Below are positions 34,752 to 38,309 of a DNA stretch of 38,309 nt, piece after piece. Numbering within the stretch: position 1 is the stretch's first letter; each line of letters begins with the position of its first letter. Below the pieces are notes generated by a model. The model was not told where the DNA came from. It saw only the letters and a list, made by a program, of their open reading frames with translations, and did not search any database. Origin of the DNA: Betaproteobacteria bacterium (GTDB lineage Bacteria > Pseudomonadota > Gammaproteobacteria > Burkholderiales > JACQAP01); NCBI GenBank assembly GCA_016194905.1, contig JACQAP010000025.1, forward strand, positions 1-38,309. The letters are read 5' to 3'. The position numbers were made by a program, and so were the translations under genes.

Positions 34752-35662
34752 ATCCAGCACAGCAAGGTGTGGCCATTGTCATGGCGATGAGCGTGGTGGC
34801 GCTTGCAGCGATAGCGACAACGGCAATGATGACGACACAGAGCACGTGGTCGCGTCAAAGTGAGCTCGAAGTCAATCACGCCCAGGCACAAGTCCTGATT
34901 CAGGCTGGGGTGGACTGGGCCCGCGCAGTGCTAAGCGATGACCGTCGATTGAACAACGTCGATCACTTGAAGGAACCCTGGGCACTACGCTTGCCGCCCA
35001 TGCCGGTCGACAACGGCGAACTTGCCGGCTATATCGAAGACCAGCAAGGCGCGTTCAACCTCAACAATCTGGTGACGGGCGGGAAAATCAGCGTTGTGCA
35101 GCTTGAGCGGTTCCGACGTCTGCTGTCGATACTGGGTCTGCCGACAACGCTTGCCTACGCGCTCGCAGACTGGATCGACGCGGACAACGATCCGCAGCCA
35201 AACGGAGGCGGCGAAGACGAATACTACCTGTCGCTACAGCCGCCCTATCTTGCGGCAAACCGGCCCCTGACCGACGTGGCGGAACTGGCGCTGGTGCGCG
35301 GATTCAACGACGAGGTGCGTGCACGTCTGAGCCCATTTGTGAGTGCGCTTCCGGCAAATACTGCCGTCAATGTGAACACTGCCTCACCCGAGGTTCTTTC
35401 CGCTGTTATTGAGGGCCTGGACCTGGATGCGGCGCGTGCATTGGTCGCACAGCGTGAGCGTGTCTATTTCCGTGATTACAGCGATTTCTCAAGCCGGCTG
35501 CCCCGCGGCATCCAAACCGCAAGTAACGATCTCATGGTAAGCAGCAATTATTTCGTCGCGCGGGTGCGTGTGAGCATCGGCGGTGCGGAAGCGCGTGGCG
35601 TAGCGCTTCTGGTGCGCCCCGATGTTGGGTGGCCAGCCATCGTGTGGCGCAAATACCAATGA
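34748..35662 (+). CDS. gspK: T2SS tip pseudopilin GspK
   Basis: The 304-residue protein has the leader MNPAQQG/VAIVMAMSVVALAA; as usual for GspK the +5 residue is not Glu. A large periplasmic domain follows, with DQQGAFNLNNLV, ADWIDADNDPQPNGGGEDEYY and the helix-hairpin-like NVNTASPEVLSAV. It caps the pseudopilus. ATGA overlaps join it to gspJ and gspL. Confidence 0.95.
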   Translation: MNPAQQGVAIVMAMSVVALAAIATTAMMTTQSTWSRQSELEVNHAQAQVLIQAGVDWARAVLSDDRRLNNVDHLKEPWALRLPPMPVDNGELAGYIEDQQGAFNLNNLVTGGKISVVQLERFRRLLSILGLPTTLAYALADWIDADNDPQPNGGGEDEYYLSLQPPYLAANRPLTDVAELALVRGFNDEVRARLSPFVSALPANTAVNVNTASPEVLSAVIEGLDLDAARALVAQRERVYFRDYSDFSSRLPRGIQTASNDLMVSSNYFVARVRVSIGGAEARGVALLVRPDVGWPAIVWRKYQ

Positions 35663-36870
35663 ATCTACTTCGCCTATATTGCCCGTTGCAAGAATTACCG
35701 CAGCAGTGCCAATGGGCATTGCTCAATGACAATGGTAAATCTGCAGTCGGGAAGAGTCCGCTTACTGGGCTGCCCCGGCGCGCGGATCGCATTCAACTGA
35801 TTATTCCTGCGCCAGAAGTCCTAATCGCTCAGGCGCGTTTGCCGGCCGCGGCGCGTCGCGCCGCAGGATCGGTGCTTGCGTTCGCAATCGAGGAGCGGAC
35901 AGTCAGCGAACCGGATGCCAACCAAGTTAGTTGGCTGGGAACGGTGGTCGCCGGCGATGTGCTTGCCGTCCTGGATAGGCATGGTCTCGAGCGCTGGCGC
36001 AATGCGCTCGAGAAGGTGGGTATCCGCAGCTATGAAGTTCACAGCGAGATGTTATTCTTGCCTTGGGCAGCCGATGAATGGAGCGTTGCCTGGAATGGAC
36101 AGGAGGGATTTGTACGAATCGGGAAACTGGAAGCCGCAGCGACCGACTCAGGTGATCGCGAGTCACCGCCACTTTCATTGCGTCTCATGCTTGAGCGGGC
36201 AGAAACGAACGGCAGTCGACCACTATCGCTCGCGCTCTACACCACCGCTGCAGATGCCCTTCCTGAAGTAGAGGCTTGGCAGGCCAGTCTTGGAGTGCCG
36301 ATTCGTCTTGCCGGGTCATGGGATTGGCGTGGAGCAGCGTCTGGCGAGGGGATAAGCCTGGCGCAGGAGAGCCCGCGCTGGCACGCCCTCCCCGTTGCAG
36401 CTTCGCAATTGCGCGTAGCGGCCTGGATCGCGGGTATTGCGCTTGCGGTTCACGCGGTCGCGCTGGTGGTTGATTGGACGCTGCTTGCCGGCGAGCAACG
36501 AAGTCTGCGCCGGCAAATGGACTCGCGGTTCCGCGCCGCGTTTCCCGACGCTGTCGCGGTGGTGGACCCGCTGCTGCAAATGCGCCGCAAACTCGCCGAA
36601 GCGCGTCATGCGGCGGGTCAGGCGGATGTGGGAGATTTCCTGCCGATGATGGAGAAGGTGGTTTCGGAGATGAAGGATCTGCCGATGGGGGCGGTGCGCA
36701 TTGTGTCCTACGAAGGGGGTCGAATGACTCTTGAAGTCATGGCCATGGACGAGCCGACCATCAATCGAATCGTGACCCGACTGCGTCAGGCGGGTCTGAG
36801 TGCAGATAGCTCTTCATCTTTGACGGGTGCCGGGCGCGCCAATGCGGTCATTACGGTGCGAGTTTCATGA
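35659..36870 (+). CDS. gspL: T2SS platform protein GspL
   Basis: The 403-residue protein has a cytoplasmic actin-like domain (1-240) that binds GspE, a transmembrane helix (about 252-275, AAWIAGIALAVHAVALVVDW) and a periplasmic ferredoxin-like domain (RIVSYEGGRMTLEVMAMDE). The start ATG 35659 overlaps the gspK stop. Confidence 0.92.
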   Translation: MNLLRLYCPLQELPQQCQWALLNDNGKSAVGKSPLTGLPRRADRIQLIIPAPEVLIAQARLPAAARRAAGSVLAFAIEERTVSEPDANQVSWLGTVVAGDVLAVLDRHGLERWRNALEKVGIRSYEVHSEMLFLPWAADEWSVAWNGQEGFVRIGKLEAAATDSGDRESPPLSLRLMLERAETNGSRPLSLALYTTAADALPEVEAWQASLGVPIRLAGSWDWRGAASGEGISLAQESPRWHALPVAASQLRVAAWIAGIALAVHAVALVVDWTLLAGEQRSLRRQMDSRFRAAFPDAVAVVDPLLQMRRKLAEARHAAGQADVGDFLPMMEKVVSEMKDLPMGAVRIVSYEGGRMTLEVMAMDEPTINRIVTRLRQAGLSADSSSSLTGAGRANAVITVRVS

Positions 36871-37358
36871 AGGAGCATCTGCGCCGACTATGGCAGTCAC
36901 GGGCACCGCGAGAGCGAATGGTCGTCACGGTACTGGCGGTTATGATTGTTGGGGTGCTGTACGTCTCGCTCCTGTATTCAGCAAGTCGGACGCGACCGCA
37001 GTTACGTGCCAGTGTTCTATCGCTTCGTGCAGACGCTGCCCGGCTTGAACAGCAGGCAGGTGAAATTGAACGGTTGCGCACTGCGCCCCCACCCGCGGCG
37101 TCGCAAACTGATTTAAGAACGCTGATTCAGGCCCAAGCGGGGTCGGCAGGACTCGCGAGCGTGCTGGTACGCATCGACGCGCCCGAAGCAAACAGGGTGC
37201 AGGTGGTATTCGGTGCGGTTGCGTTCCCGGACTGGCTTAACTGGGTTGTTACCCTGAATTCGCAAAATATTCGTCTCGAGACCTGCCGGATTGAAGCTCT
37301 GTCCAAGCCAGGCCTCGTCAGCGTGACGGCGACATTCGCCCGCGCCGGACGGCAATGA
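36867..37358 (+). CDS. gspM: T2SS platform protein GspM
   Basis: The 163-residue protein has a short cytoplasmic N-terminus (RAPRERM), one membrane helix (about 18-38), a coiled stretch (ASVLSLRADAARLEQQAGEIERL) and a C-terminal periplasmic domain. It stabilises GspL. ATGA overlaps tie it to gspL and gspN. Confidence 0.9.
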   Translation: MKEHLRRLWQSRAPRERMVVTVLAVMIVGVLYVSLLYSASRTRPQLRASVLSLRADAARLEQQAGEIERLRTAPPPAASQTDLRTLIQAQAGSAGLASVLVRIDAPEANRVQVVFGAVAFPDWLNWVVTLNSQNIRLETCRIEALSKPGLVSVTATFARAGRQ

Positions 37359-38098
37359 GGCGTTGGAGCCTGTTCGCGACTGGACTTGGCATCTACGCCG
37401 CCGCACTAGTTATCCAGGCGCCTGCGACATTGGTCGACGCGGGCCTGCAGCAAGCGAGCAACGGCCGGCTGCGTCTCGCCCAGGCGCAAGGCACGATTTG
37501 GGCCGGTGCGGGACAGCTCGAAATTCGTGACCTGGGTAGCCGAAACGCAATCGCAAAGGATATTGCCTGGCGTGTATTGCTGGAATCGCTGTGGCGCGGG
37601 CGTTTGGTCAGCGAAGTCGAACTGGATCGGGCGGCCCGACGTTTTCCCATTACAGCGACATTGTCGAAATTCGAAATTGCCAACGCCGATATCAATTTGC
37701 CCGCTGCGGCGCTGGCGTTCGCCGAGCCAAGATTGAAGCCACTGCGACTTTCCGGCGATGTGCTACTGCACACGACAAACCTGTCCATCGGGCGAGATGG
37801 CCTACTGGGCAATGTCACGCTGCAATGGCGTGCCGCCGGATCGGCGTTCTCTCCTGTTTCCCCTATTGGCAGCTATGAGCTGCGACTCGACGGCCAAGGC
37901 AACACGGTACATGCCCTGCTGAGTACTTTGCAGGGACCGCTTCGACTCGACGGTTCGGGATCATGGGCGAATGGCGGAAACGCTGCGTTCCAGGCAACCG
38001 TGCGCGTCCCTCCCCAGTATCGAGAGCAACTTACGCCGTTGCTGCGGATGATTTCGGTCCAGCGCGACGAAGGCAGCTTCGAGCTGCAATTCAAATGA
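37355..38098 (+). CDS. gspN: T2SS protein GspN
   Basis: The 247-residue protein has an N-terminal membrane helix (about 7-24) and the GspN domain (AQGTIWAGAGQLEI, LRLDGQGNTVHALLSTLQGPLRLDGSGSW). GspN is found in only part of T2SS loci and its role is not settled. It ends the rightward operon; no strong terminator is seen in the 70 bases after it. Confidence 0.9.
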   Translation: MRRWSLFATGLGIYAAALVIQAPATLVDAGLQQASNGRLRLAQAQGTIWAGAGQLEIRDLGSRNAIAKDIAWRVLLESLWRGRLVSEVELDRAARRFPITATLSKFEIANADINLPAAALAFAEPRLKPLRLSGDVLLHTTNLSIGRDGLLGNVTLQWRAAGSAFSPVSPIGSYELRLDGQGNTVHALLSTLQGPLRLDGSGSWANGGNAAFQATVRVPPQYREQLTPLLRMISVQRDEGSFELQFK

Positions 38099-38168
38099 TC
38101 ATAGCCCGTAAATCTGTTGAATTCCACGCAAATCCGACTCGGGGGCAGTTCCAGGTGGACGTCAACAT

Positions 38169-38309
38169 TCAACCTCCCCCTCCCCGGTTGATCCGCAGAT
38201 CCGCGGGCGCGAATTCCTGCTGCAGCTCGTTGATCACTTCGGCCACGTCCTTGCCGGTAAACGCGTGTTTCTCGTCCAGGCGGCCCATTAGCAGCAGGCG
38301 GTCGCACAG
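38169..38309 (-). CDS. AAA+ ATPase, ExeA/GspA type, C-terminal fragment
   Basis: The last 46 codons of a gene enter from the right edge on the minus strand: LCDRLLLMGRLDEKH, KDVAEVINELQQEFAP and a Gly-rich end, then TGA at 38169-38171. The NxLCDxxLL...V..V..EL pattern closes the ATPase domain of ExeA/GspA-like proteins and of the ATPase linked to exosortase XrtA systems. The rest lies outside the window, so the choice between these is open. It converges with gspN. Confidence 0.6.
   Translation of the reverse strand: MCDRLLLMGRLDEKHAFTGKDVAEVINELQQEFAPADLRINRGGGG

Noticed and set aside
37873-38307. 144-codon minus-strand frame overlapping gspN and the right edge
   Set aside because: It is antisense to the certain gspN coding region and in a different frame from the ATPase tail, which shows clear family residues.

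Overview
The window looks like chromosomal DNA of a betaproteobacterium of moderately high GC. The evidence is gene order: rne divergent from rluC-gph-Rieske-sppA, then maf/yceD-rpmF-plsX-fabHDG-acpP-fabF-mltG-tmk-holB-tatD, and a complete type II secretion (T2SS) locus. This is inference from synteny and protein features; no genus is claimed.

Layout. 1-1147 is an accessory scar with three or four very small reading frames, a remnant of an HNH-nuclease-like gene and the 5' half of a tRNA-Asn. 1217-8712 holds an AsmA-like protein, an aromatic aminotransferase (tyrB), uvrB and rne, with a bidirectional terminator between the convergent uvrB and rne. 9068-12696 holds rluC, a phosphoglycolate-phosphatase-like gene, a Rieske protein and sppA, meeting an RsmI-like methyltransferase head-on; maf lies behind that on the same strand. 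From 13365 to 22292 runs the long lipid/envelope operon (yceD, rpmF, plsX, fabH, fabD, fabG, acpP, fabF, mltG, tmk, holB). A textbook sigma-70 promoter in front of it implies an almost leaderless mRNA. tatD follows after an AT-rich gap.

Between tatD and a TrmH-family methyltransferase gene lies a near-perfect chromosomal dif site (23211-23238), so the window probably crosses the replication terminus. About 1.1 kb further on is a 2.3-kb mini integrative element in the 3' end of tRNA-Leu(UAA). It has 62-bp direct repeats, a complete tyrosine integrase, an excisionase-like gene and paired 18-bp repeats that look like integrase arm sites. It also carries a tRNA-His remnant, a second copy of the HNH remnant seen at the left edge, and an orphan C-terminal gene fragment. 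If the element is removed, tRNA-Leu(UAA) lies 22 bp upstream of the RNA methyltransferase gene on the same strand.

26814-38098 is a T2SS locus in two divergent operons: gspC-D-E-F leftward and gspG-H-I-J-K-L-M-N rightward, the second with ATGA-type overlaps throughout most of its length. Their 559-bp intergenic region contains several strong hairpins and ends in an intrinsic terminator before gspG, which suggests a regulated leader or a small RNA. The right edge holds the C-terminal 46 residues of an AAA+ ATPase of the ExeA/GspA type on the minus strand.
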